Assembly: GCA_965662355.1 (NCBI GenBank)
Contig: CBFIHP010000009.1
Span: forward strand, 62,001 to 126,000
From: GCA-2683825 sp965662355
GTDB taxonomy: Bacteria > Planctomycetota > UBA1135 > GCA-002686595
Direction: 5' to 3'
DNA length: 64,000 nucleotides
Under the pieces are notes generated by a model that was given only the letters and a program-made list of their open reading frames with translations, made no database searches and was not told the origin of the DNA. This document shows positions 31,215 through 38,900 of this stretch, one piece after another. The stretch's first letter is position 1. Each line of letters opens with the position of its first letter. The position numbers and the translations under genes are program-made.

Positions 31215-31622
31215 ATGCGACATCGCGTAGCCGGAAAGAAGCTCGGCCGTACCACCTCCCATCGCCAGGCGATGACGAGGAACATGATGGTTTCCTTGAT
31301 CGAGCACGAACGGATCATCACCACGATCCAGAAGGCCAAGGCCGTCAAGCCCACTCTCGAAAAGCTCGTGACGCTCTGCAAGGAGCCCACGATGCACAAC
31401 CGCCGCCGCGCCTTTGCGAAGGTCCGCAGCAAGGTGGCCGTGCAGAAGCTGTTCGACGTCTTGGGGCCGCGCTTCAAGGAGCGTCCCGGTGGCTATTGCC
31501 GCATTCTCAAGCTGTCGAAGCCCCGACTGGGCGACAACGGTGAGCGGGTGATCCTCGAGTTCGTGGAACGGACTCCCGAGGAGGTTCAAGAGCAGGAGAC
31601 GGTGGAAGCTGCCGCTGAATAG
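31215..31622 (+). CDS. rplQ: 50S ribosomal protein L17
   Basis: 135 residues. N-terminus MRHRVAGKKLGRTTSHRQAM and the C-terminal GGYCRILKLSKPRLGDN are canonical. The last ~20 residues are acidic (EEVQEQETVEAAAE). It is the final gene of the superoperon, 21 bp ahead of the terminator stem. Confidence 0.98.
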   Translation: MRHRVAGKKLGRTTSHRQAMTRNMMVSLIEHERIITTIQKAKAVKPTLEKLVTLCKEPTMHNRRRAFAKVRSKVAVQKLFDVLGPRFKERPGGYCRILKLSKPRLGDNGERVILEFVERTPEEVQEQETVEAAAE

Positions 31623-31643
31623 CGGGCTCTTTCGCAAGTGAAC

Positions 31644-31689
31644 ACGAGCGAGTCTCCCTGAACGGGAGGCTCGCTCGTTTTTTTTTTTT
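31644..31689 (+). terminator. Strong intrinsic terminator ending the ribosomal superoperon
   Basis: A 15-bp stem (arms 31644-31658 and 31664-31678, one T-G wobble) closes a five-base loop and runs straight into twelve T residues (31678-31689). It is the clearest rho-independent terminator in the window. It is one-directional: no A run precedes it for the converging minus-strand gene. Confidence 0.95.
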
Positions 31690-31708
31690 CGAGGTGGGGA
31701 CTACCGCA

Positions 31709-33016
31709 CTAGCGGACCGAAGGAGAACTCCCCCGCTGACGCCTCCCCGGAACTCCATTTCCGAACGACACGATGTACACCCTCCCCACGAGCGTGGTGT
31801 CGTCCTCATACCCGGGGGCCCCGATGGCGAGGTCGGGGGCTCCGTCGCCGTCGACATCGCTCAGGGTCGTGAGAGCAGCTCCGTACCAGCCGCTGGGTTG
31901 ACTGCCGTTCAACTGCAGGATGAGGGAACCATCGTGGCCAGAGTTGAGACTCACCATCCCGAGGTTGCCCAGGGCTGACGGGGCCCCCAGAACGAGATCG
32001 CCGGTGCCGTCGCCATTGCAGTCCATGGGGGAGGAGACGACCCCGGCGAAGCCACCGGCTTCGGGGCCGTAGGCCTGGACGAGCAGCCTGCCGTCGGTCC
32101 CCGAGCGAATTTGCGCGGCACCCGCATCGAAGGGGCCCCCAGGGATGTCGGCACCGGGGATGCCGCAGGCGAAGTCGGGAACGTCGTCGCCGTCGACATC
32201 CACAGCGGGGGAGCCGCCACGCAACCAGGTTCCCAGCTGGTCTCCCATCTGGGAGCCATAGACCGCGAGGAGCGGAGCCCCGGTGACCCCGGAGAAGATG
32301 GCCACGCCACCGGCGTTGAAGGCCTTCGCGTCCGTGAAGGGAGCGCCCACCAGGAAGTCCGCGCGCCCGTCCCGATCGACATCTCCCGCGCCAGCGACCT
32401 GGGTGCCGAAGAGGTCGAAGGGGGCTGTTCCGGTCAACTCGTGCAGAACGCTTCCGTCGGCTCCGGAGTAGACCCGCACACGCCCCGTGTTGTTCGCGAT
32501 CGTGTCGTATTGCGGTTCGCCGATGACGACGTCGAGGACTCCATCACCATCGACGTCACCCGCGCCGGCAACGGATTGCCCGAAGCGCGACCCGCTGTTG
32601 CCGCGGAAGGTGAAGAGCAACGAGCCGTCTTTCCCCGAGAGCAGTTGCACGAAGGCATCCCCGAAGGGCGCAGCGATCAATAAGTCGGGAAAGCCATCTC
32701 GGTCGATGTCGCCCGGGTTGGCGACGGCGGAGCCGAAGTGGGATCCCGGCTGCCCTTGGATCTCTCGCAAGAGCCTTCCATCGCTTCCGGAGTAGATACG
32801 CACGTTGCCGGCGTTATCGCCATAGACAGCCGAGCGCGGCGAGCCGACGATGAGATCGGAGAGGCCGTCCTGGTCGAGATCACCGGCGTCGGCAAGAGCG
32901 GCTCCGAAACGGTCGCCCGCGGCGGGGGAGGATAATTCGTGGAGAACCCTGGGTTGCAAGGTCTCCTGAGCAGGGGTTGCGGCGAGAAGACAAAGGGAAA
33001 CGAGTGCATGAATCAT
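31709..33016 (-). CDS. Secreted seven-bladed FG-GAP (integrin-alpha-like) propeller protein
   Basis: 435 residues. A signal peptide spans about 1-16 (MIHALVSLCLLAATPA). Seven repeats each carry a calcium-binding DxDxDGxxD-type motif, such as GDLDQDGLSDLIVG, GDIDRDGFPDLLIA and SDVDGDGAPDLAIG, enough for a complete seven-blade beta-propeller. The fifth and sixth motifs are slightly altered (DVDGDDVPD, DCNGDGTGD). No anchor or catalytic domain is seen, so a binding or structural role outside the cytoplasm is likely but unproven. It is 62 bp downstream of dnaE on the same strand and may share its transcript. Confidence 0.85.
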   Translation of the reverse strand: MIHALVSLCLLAATPAQETLQPRVLHELSSPAAGDRFGAALADAGDLDQDGLSDLIVGSPRSAVYGDNAGNVRIYSGSDGRLLREIQGQPGSHFGSAVANPGDIDRDGFPDLLIAAPFGDAFVQLLSGKDGSLLFTFRGNSGSRFGQSVAGAGDVDGDGVLDVVIGEPQYDTIANNTGRVRVYSGADGSVLHELTGTAPFDLFGTQVAGAGDVDRDGRADFLVGAPFTDAKAFNAGGVAIFSGVTGAPLLAVYGSQMGDQLGTWLRGGSPAVDVDGDDVPDFACGIPGADIPGGPFDAGAAQIRSGTDGRLLVQAYGPEAGGFAGVVSSPMDCNGDGTGDLVLGAPSALGNLGMVSLNSGHDGSLILQLNGSQPSGWYGAALTTLSDVDGDGAPDLAIGAPGYEDDTTLVGRVYIVSFGNGVPGRRQRGSSPSVR

Positions 33017-33019
33017 GAA

Positions 33020-33039
33020 GGCGGACTCCTTGGTCCGCC
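33020..33039 (-). promoter_or_regulatory. Hairpin presenting the ribosome-binding site of the FG-GAP gene
   Basis: On the minus strand GGCGGAC and GTCCGCC form a perfect 7-bp stem closing a six-base loop, CAAGGA. The ribosome-binding sequence AAGGAG starts in that loop and runs one base into the stem; the ATG is three bases beyond. The stem could act as a dnaE terminator remnant or modulate translation of the FG-GAP gene. Confidence 0.5.
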
Positions 33040-33078
33040 CCTGACCGTATTCCCGCCTCCACGGTTACATGCGCAGCC

Positions 33079-36000
33079 CTAGATCTTCGTCAGCTTCGCC
33101 CGATCCTTGCCCAGGATTTTCTCGATGTCCTGAGCCAAGGGGGTGCTGATCTTGACGCTGAAGCGATCGTCCGCGCGGATGCGTCGCATGCGTCCGTCCC
33201 GCCCCTCGACTTCGAGGAAGAGTCGGTTGCCCCCGCGGTGTTCACCCATGACCCTCGCCAGGGGCTGCAGCTTGTCGCGATCCTCGTTCAGGAGTCGGAC
33301 GATGAGGCCACCCGAGAATTTCGCCAGGGCCTCTTCGAAGCCCAGCACCTCCTCGAGCAGCAGACCGACCTTCGAGGTCGCATCGTCATCGGAGCGTTCT
33401 TCGACCTTCGCGCGACAGATGATGACCTCGTCATCGACGAGGAGCTCCTTGAATTGCTCGAACGCTCGCGGAAAGCAGGTTACACCCACGCCACCCAGGA
33501 GGTCTTCGAGGCGGAAGCGGGCCATCTTCTTGCCGGCGCGCGTCATTCGTTCCGCCAAGCCGACGACCAGTCCGCCCAGGGTGACCTGGGCGCCACCCGC
33601 CAGCTCTTGAATCTGGCGCGTATCGGTCGTCGAAAGCATGCTGAAAAGGCCGGCGCGATCCTCCAGCGGGTGTCCCGATAGATAGAAACCCAAGACGTCG
33701 TACTCGGCGCTGAGCGTGTCCTGCCGGGAGAGGGCCTTCGCAGGATCGAATCCAGTGTCGGATTCACTCTTCGAATCCTCCGCATCGCCTGCGGCCGAGG
33801 GGCCATTGTCCGTGCCGAACAAGGAGCCCTGCCCCGACCTGCGATCCTCTGCCGCCCGCGTTCCCTCGACCATGGCGCCTTCGAGGACGTAAAGGACAGA
33901 ACCGCGGTTGTGTCCACCGGAGTCGAAGCTGCCGGCCTTGATCACCGCTTCCCAGGCGAGCTTTGTCACCTGCTGCGGATCGACCTCCGAGCACAACGTA
34001 TGCAGGTCGATGCGCTTCTTCTCCTGGAGGAGTCTGTTGCGTCCTTCGACGAGCGCTTCGATGGCTTTCTTGCCGGTGCCCTTGATCGCTCCGAATCCAA
34101 AGCGGATGGCCTGGTCCTCGGGGAGGAACTCCCACTCCGAATACTCGATGTCCGGCGGGAGCACGGGGATGTTCGTCTGACGCGCGTCGTCGACGAATTC
34201 CTTGATCTTGTCGGACGTGCTCATCTCACACGACATGTTGGCGGCAACGAACTCGATTCGGTGGTGGGCCTTCATGTAAGCCGTGTGCCACGTGATCAGA
34301 GCGTAGGCCGTCGAGTGGGACTTGTTGAAGCCGTAGCCCCCGAACTTGACGATGTTCTCCCACACTTCGGTCGCGACTTCACTGGCGCAGCCGTTCGTGA
34401 CCGCCCCCTGAACGAACTGTTCCGAGAACTGCGCCATGATCTCGGGCTTCTTCTTGCCCATCGCCTTGCGCAGGTTGTCGGCTTCGTTCAGCGAGAAGTT
34501 GCCGAGCGTGTTCGAGATGAGCATCACCTGCTCTTGGTACACGATGCACCCATACGTGTCCGAGAGGATGGGCTCGATACTGTCGTGGGGGTAGTCGATT
34601 TCCTCGAGCCCGTGCTTTCGGCGGATGAACATGTCGTCCATGCCTGACTCCAGGGGGCCCGGTCGGTACAGAGCAAGGACGGCGACGATGTCCTCGAAGC
34701 AGTCGGGGCGTAGGCGCGCGAGCAGCTTGCGCATGCCCTCGGATTCCAGCTGGAAAACCCCCAGCGTGTCACCGCGGTTCAAGAGCCGGAAGGCCGCCGC
34801 GTCTTCGAGGGCCAGGGTCTCGAGGTCCGGTGCTGTTCCGCCCGTACGTCTGATGTTCTTCAGCGCCTTGTCGAGGATGGTCAGCGTCCGCAGGCCGAGA
34901 TAATCCATCTTCAAGAGCCCGAGCTCTTCGAGCGTCGGCCCCGGCCACTGCGTCACGATGTCATCGCCGTGCTTGCACAAGGGGGCATACTCGGTGATCG
35001 GCTTGTCCGCGATGACCACCCCGGCTGCGTGGGTCGAGATGTGACGCGTCATGCCGTCCAGCCGGACCGAGAAGTCGAACAGCTCCTTGAAGCGTTCGTC
35101 GTCCCGCATCTCCTTCAGGTCCTTGTCCTTCTCGAGCGCTTTTGCCAGCGGCGGTGCACCGGGGCCCTGGGGAATCATCTTCGCCAGCTTGTCGATGTCG
35201 GCCAGGGGCAGGTCCAGCACGCGGCCTACGTCGCGGACGACGGAACGCGAAGCCATCGTTGCAAACGTGCCGATCTGGGCCGTGTACTCGGTGCCGTAAC
35301 GTTCGCGCGTGTACTCCAGCACGCGTTCGCGCCCCTCTTTGCAGAAGTCGATGTCGATATCCGGCATCGAGATCCGTGCGCTGTTGAGAAAGCGTTCGAA
35401 CAGGAGGTCGTACTTCAGGGGATCGATACGCGTGATGTCGAGCACGTAGGCGACGATCGAACCCGCCGCCGAACCCCGTCCCGGTCCGACCGGGATGTCG
35501 TGATCGCGGGCCCACTTGATCAGATCCCAGACGATCAAGAAGTACGAAACAAAGCCCATCTCGCGGATGACGCCCTTTTCGTACGCGAGGCGCTCGCGGG
35601 CCTTCGTCAACTGCCCGGGGCTCGAGCCGAAGCGTGTGACGAGTCCCTCCTCGCACAATCGGTCGAACAGATCGTCCGGTGCCGAGCCGTCGTCCGGAGT
35701 GAAGACCGGCAGGTGGTACTTGCCGAACTCGAGGGTCAGGTCGACCTGCTCGGCAACGTCCATCGTCGCGGTGACGGCCTCGGGCAAGTCGCGGAACATG
35801 TGGGCCATCTCCTCCCGGGTGCGGAAGAAGAGCGAGTCCGTGTCCATCTTGAAGCGCTTCTCGTCGTCGCGCTTCGCGCCGGTGTTGATACACAGAAGCA
35901 CGTCCTGGGTCTGGCAGTCCTCGTGGCGCAGGTAGTGGATGTCGTTCGTCGCGACCAGGGGTATGCCCGTGCGCTTGTGCAGGTCGACCAGGTTCGTATT

Positions 36001-36564
36001 GACGTCGTCCTGGATCGTGAGCCCGTTGCGTTGCAATTCGAGCCAGAAGCCTTCCGGCCCGAAGATGTCGCGCAACTCGCCGGCAACCCGTTCCGCTTCG
36101 GCCTGTTTGTCCGCACGGAAGTACTGGTTGATTTCACCGGAAAGACAACCCGACAGGCAAAGGATGCCCTCACCGTGCTGCGCCAGAATCTCGCGGTCGA
36201 TTCGCGGACGAAAGTGATAGCCATCGACATACGCGATCGAAGCCAGCTGCAGGAGGTTCTGAAAGCCCTTCTGATCCTTGGCCAGGAGCGTCAGATGGCT
36301 GTAGGGGTTGCGCGTCCTGCTATGGGGCTTCAACCGGCTTTCGCGTGCGATGTAGACCTCGCACCCGATGATGGGGGTGATGTCCCCTGCCTTGCATTTG
36401 CGATACAGCTCTATCGCTCCGAACATGTTGCCGTGGTCCGTCAACGCCAGGTGGCGTTGCCCGTCGCGCTGACAGGCTTCGACCAGTTCGCTGATGCGAT
36501 TGGCACCGTCGAGCAAGCTGTATTCGGAATGAACGTGAAGGTGCGCGAAATCCGGGTGTGACAT
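33079..36564 (-). CDS. dnaE: DNA polymerase III subunit alpha
   Basis: 1161 residues, the DnaE1 size. The N-terminal PHP domain starts HLHVHSEYSLLDGANR. The polymerase active site includes GRGSAAGS and PDIDIDF at 401-407, with D402 and D404 as the catalytic pair. Helix-hairpin-helix and OB-fold regions fill the C-terminus. This is the replicative polymerase, which needs the clamp loader subunit DnaX, encoded at 38901. It is 57 bp downstream of the argF'-type gene on the same strand. Confidence 0.97.
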   Translation of the reverse strand: MSHPDFAHLHVHSEYSLLDGANRISELVEACQRDGQRHLALTDHGNMFGAIELYRKCKAGDITPIIGCEVYIARESRLKPHSRTRNPYSHLTLLAKDQKGFQNLLQLASIAYVDGYHFRPRIDREILAQHGEGILCLSGCLSGEINQYFRADKQAEAERVAGELRDIFGPEGFWLELQRNGLTIQDDVNTNLVDLHKRTGIPLVATNDIHYLRHEDCQTQDVLLCINTGAKRDDEKRFKMDTDSLFFRTREEMAHMFRDLPEAVTATMDVAEQVDLTLEFGKYHLPVFTPDDGSAPDDLFDRLCEEGLVTRFGSSPGQLTKARERLAYEKGVIREMGFVSYFLIVWDLIKWARDHDIPVGPGRGSAAGSIVAYVLDITRIDPLKYDLLFERFLNSARISMPDIDIDFCKEGRERVLEYTRERYGTEYTAQIGTFATMASRSVVRDVGRVLDLPLADIDKLAKMIPQGPGAPPLAKALEKDKDLKEMRDDERFKELFDFSVRLDGMTRHISTHAAGVVIADKPITEYAPLCKHGDDIVTQWPGPTLEELGLLKMDYLGLRTLTILDKALKNIRRTGGTAPDLETLALEDAAAFRLLNRGDTLGVFQLESEGMRKLLARLRPDCFEDIVAVLALYRPGPLESGMDDMFIRRKHGLEEIDYPHDSIEPILSDTYGCIVYQEQVMLISNTLGNFSLNEADNLRKAMGKKKPEIMAQFSEQFVQGAVTNGCASEVATEVWENIVKFGGYGFNKSHSTAYALITWHTAYMKAHHRIEFVAANMSCEMSTSDKIKEFVDDARQTNIPVLPPDIEYSEWEFLPEDQAIRFGFGAIKGTGKKAIEALVEGRNRLLQEKKRIDLHTLCSEVDPQQVTKLAWEAVIKAGSFDSGGHNRGSVLYVLEGAMVEGTRAAEDRRSGQGSLFGTDNGPSAAGDAEDSKSESDTGFDPAKALSRQDTLSAEYDVLGFYLSGHPLEDRAGLFSMLSTTDTRQIQELAGGAQVTLGGLVVGLAERMTRAGKKMARFRLEDLLGGVGVTCFPRAFEQFKELLVDDEVIICRAKVEERSDDDATSKVGLLLEEVLGFEEALAKFSGGLIVRLLNEDRDKLQPLARVMGEHRGGNRLFLEVEGRDGRMRRIRADDRFSVKISTPLAQDIEKILGKDRAKLTKI

Positions 36565-36621
36565 CAGGCTGGAATCCGTTGGGATGCCCGCTTCCCCGCG
36601 CTTCCCACGGGGGCAGGGGCT

Positions 36622-37632
36622 TTAGCGCAATAGGTGAATCAGAAGCGCCATCTGTGACCAGAGACGATTCGCGGCTTGCTCGTAGAGCAGGCTGCGCGAA
36701 CCATCGAGCACCGAATCGGTGATTTCCACATTGCGTCGCACCGGCATGGCGTGCATCAGGAGCGCGTCCGGTGAAGACTCGAGGAGTTTCTCGTCGATGC
36801 GCCAATTCGTGTGCTTCGAGCGCTGGCTCGCTTGCAGCGTAGGGTTGCCGTAGGACTCGATCGACTGCCACGAGCGGGCGTAGACGATATTCGAGCCACG
36901 CACCGCTTCTTCGGGAAGCAGGTCCAGTTGGATCTCACCACCGCGGTCCTTCGCGAGCGAATACGCCTCGTCCATTACCTCGCCGTCCAGCTCGTAGCCG
37001 GCCGGGTGCGAAATGCGCACGTCCATACCCGAACGCAAGACCGCGTGCAGAAGCGAGTGCACCACTGAGGGCGAGGCCGGTTCGGTCGCATGAACCCAGA
37101 CGATCGCCACGCGCTTCTTCCGAAGCCGCGAAAGATGATCGCGCATGGTCATGAGATCGGCGAGCGCCTGCAACGGATGCCACAAGGCGCTCTCCATGTT
37201 GATGACCGGCACACTCGCATGCCGCGCCCAACTTTTGATATGTCGGTCGTCGCGATCCGAGTTCCAGTTCGCACCGGCCAGCGAGGGGCGGATCGCCAGC
37301 GCGTGGCAGTACTGGGATAGGACGGCGGCGGCATCCTTGATGTGCTCCGGCGCGCGGCCGTCCATCACGGTGCCCTCGCGTTCCTCGAGCTCCCAGAAGT
37401 CGCTCATCGCCGTCAGGTTGAGGGCATGGCCGCCCAGCTGATGGACAGCGGTTTCGAACGATGCTCGCGTGCGAAGGGAGCCTCGAAAGAACAGCATTCC
37501 AACGGTTCGTCCGACCAGTTCGCTCCGGCTCTGGCGACCCTTGAGGCGCGCCGAGAGCTCGAGCACCTGATTCAGCGCATCGTCGGTGAGATCCCGGAGT
37601 CGAGATACGTGTTGCGGTGCGGAGTCGGCCAT
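36622..37632 (-). CDS. argF': N-acylornithine carbamoyltransferase, probably N-succinylornithine-specific
   Basis: 336 residues. Carbamoyl-phosphate motif FFRGSLRTRASFETA (49-62, SxRTR form), HPLQALADL, and MPVRRNVEITD near the end place it in the N-acetyl-/N-succinyl-ornithine transcarbamylase group rather than ordinary ArgF. At the specificity position the motif reads GRAPEHIK with Pro95. Published work showed the acetyl-specific Xanthomonas enzyme has Glu92 there and the succinyl-specific Bacteroides enzyme has Pro90. A succinylated arginine pathway is therefore inferred. The start gives a normal N-terminus. The gene precedes dnaE. Confidence 0.85.
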   Translation of the reverse strand: MADSAPQHVSRLRDLTDDALNQVLELSARLKGRQSRSELVGRTVGMLFFRGSLRTRASFETAVHQLGGHALNLTAMSDFWELEEREGTVMDGRAPEHIKDAAAVLSQYCHALAIRPSLAGANWNSDRDDRHIKSWARHASVPVINMESALWHPLQALADLMTMRDHLSRLRKKRVAIVWVHATEPASPSVVHSLLHAVLRSGMDVRISHPAGYELDGEVMDEAYSLAKDRGGEIQLDLLPEEAVRGSNIVYARSWQSIESYGNPTLQASQRSKHTNWRIDEKLLESSPDALLMHAMPVRRNVEITDSVLDGSRSLLYEQAANRLWSQMALLIHLLR

Positions 37633-37731
37633 CGTGGCGCCAGCCTACCTCCCCGGGCGGCTGATTCCACGGGCTTTGCGGGCCATGCCCTCTGGAGTTA
37701 GCGAATCCCCTGATAGGGGCCGATCTGTGGC

Positions 37732-37761
37732 TTGACAGGGTGGGCGCCTCGTCGCTACAAC
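37732..37761 (+). promoter_or_regulatory. Candidate promoter of the tRNA-Arg/tadA unit
   Basis: A consensus TTGACA (37732-37737) is followed 18 bp later by TACAAC (37756-37761). The tRNA-Arg 5' end is at 37804, a sensible leader distance. It is divergent from the argF'-dnaE unit that starts at 37632. Confidence 0.55.
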
Positions 37762-37803
37762 CTCCACCCCTCGCCCTCGGAGGGGCCTCGTTCGCGAGGG
37801 TGT

Positions 37804-37880
37804 GCACCCATGGCTCAACTGGATAGAGCACCTGACTACGGATCAGGAGGTTACAGGTTCGAATCCTGTTGGGTGTACCA
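37804..37880 (+). tRNA. tRNA-Arg (anticodon ACG)
   Basis: The cloverleaf is complete: acceptor GCACCCA/TGGGTGT, anticodon arm CCTGA-CTACGGA-TCAGG with anticodon ACG, T arm ACAGG-TTCGAAT-CCTGT, discriminator A and an encoded CCA. A34 of this tRNA is the known target of TadA, which makes inosine so that CGU, CGC and CGA can be read. The tadA gene follows about 105 bp downstream. Confidence 0.95.
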
Positions 37881-37985
37881 TCCCCCTTTCTCTTCCCACG
37901 GGAACCCGAGGGGAGTGGGGGACCTGTGTGCTCCTTTAAAATGCAACCTCGAGCGGAGGCGGCGAGTGCCGCGCCCGATCCGGTC

Positions 37986-38510
37986 ATGCCGATCGTGAAT
38001 GACGAAGACGTCGGGTTCATGCAGCTCGCCCTGGAAGAGGCGCGCGCCGCGTACCGTGCTGACGAGGTGCCGATCGGTGCGGTGGTCGTCGCTCCTTTTG
38101 ATGAGGAGGCCGGGCACGAGAACCCGAACAGCGAACGGCGAATCCTCGCCCGCGCGCATAACCAGACGCGCAGCCTCAAAGACCCCACCGCCCATGCCGA
38201 AATCCTCGTCCTGCGCAGAGCTGCGCGAGGGCTGGATTACGAGAGGCTCGATGGTTGCACCGTCTACACGACGGTCGAGCCGTGTTTCATGTGCTCTGGA
38301 GCGCTCGTACTCGCCCGGGTCGAGCGAGTGTGCTTCGGCGTTCGCGACCCCAAGTTCGGCGGAGCCTGTTCGCTGGGCTCGGTCCTAGATCATCCCGGTC
38401 TCAATCACCGCGTCTCCCTGACCGAGGGCGTGTGCGCGGAGGAGGCCGGGGAACTCATGGTTGAGTTCTTTCGAAACAAGCGGAGGGCGAAGAACGGGCC
38501 TTCGGTTTGA
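37986..38510 (+). CDS. tadA: tRNA adenosine(34) deaminase
   Basis: 174 residues from ATG 37986; ATG 37941 is an alternative that adds 15 residues, and a still earlier ATG at 37869 overlaps the tRNA and was rejected. Zinc-deaminase signature: HAE at 70-72 with Glu72 as proton shuttle, and PCFMC at 99-103. A ~15-residue polar insert (about 38-52) follows the VPIGAVVV strand. The enzyme converts A34 of tRNA-Arg(ACG) to inosine, and that tRNA lies immediately upstream. The stop codon abuts the next tRNA gene. Confidence 0.94.
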   Translation: MPIVNDEDVGFMQLALEEARAAYRADEVPIGAVVVAPFDEEAGHENPNSERRILARAHNQTRSLKDPTAHAEILVLRRAARGLDYERLDGCTVYTTVEPCFMCSGALVLARVERVCFGVRDPKFGGACSLGSVLDHPGLNHRVSLTEGVCAEEAGELMVEFFRNKRRAKNGPSV

Positions 38511-38600
<90 letters not shown>

Positions 38601-38627
38601 TTTCACAATTCAGTTTTCCGTCCCAAA

Positions 38628-38717
<90 letters not shown>

Positions 38718-38763
38718 TCCTCCAGAATGGGCGATCCCCGTCATTTTCTGGCACCTAACGAAC

Positions 38764-38873
38764 GCGACAGTGGGTTCGGTTGCGGCAAGGGAAGCTTTTC
38801 GAACCGGGTCAGGCCGGAAACGGAGCAGCCCTAAGACCATGCGACCCTGTGCTGTACCCGGGCCCACTGACGC
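38764..38873 (+). ncRNA. ffs: Signal recognition particle RNA, small bacterial (4.5S-type)
   Basis: The diagnostic Ffh-binding domain is at about 38804-38831: GGGTCAGG, then CCG-GAAA-CGG with a GNRA tetraloop, then AGCAGCCC. The ends pair: CAGTGGG (38768-38774) with CCCACTG (38863-38869), extended outward by GCG/CGC and inward by GGTTCGG-type pairing with the GGGC side. Length near 110 nt fits the short form without an Alu domain. Exact ends are approximate. It lies between tRNA-Ser and dnaX, the same neighbourhood as scr in Bacillus. Confidence 0.9.
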
Positions 38874-38900
38874 GCTCGTTTGTCTGCTATCCTCCGCACC

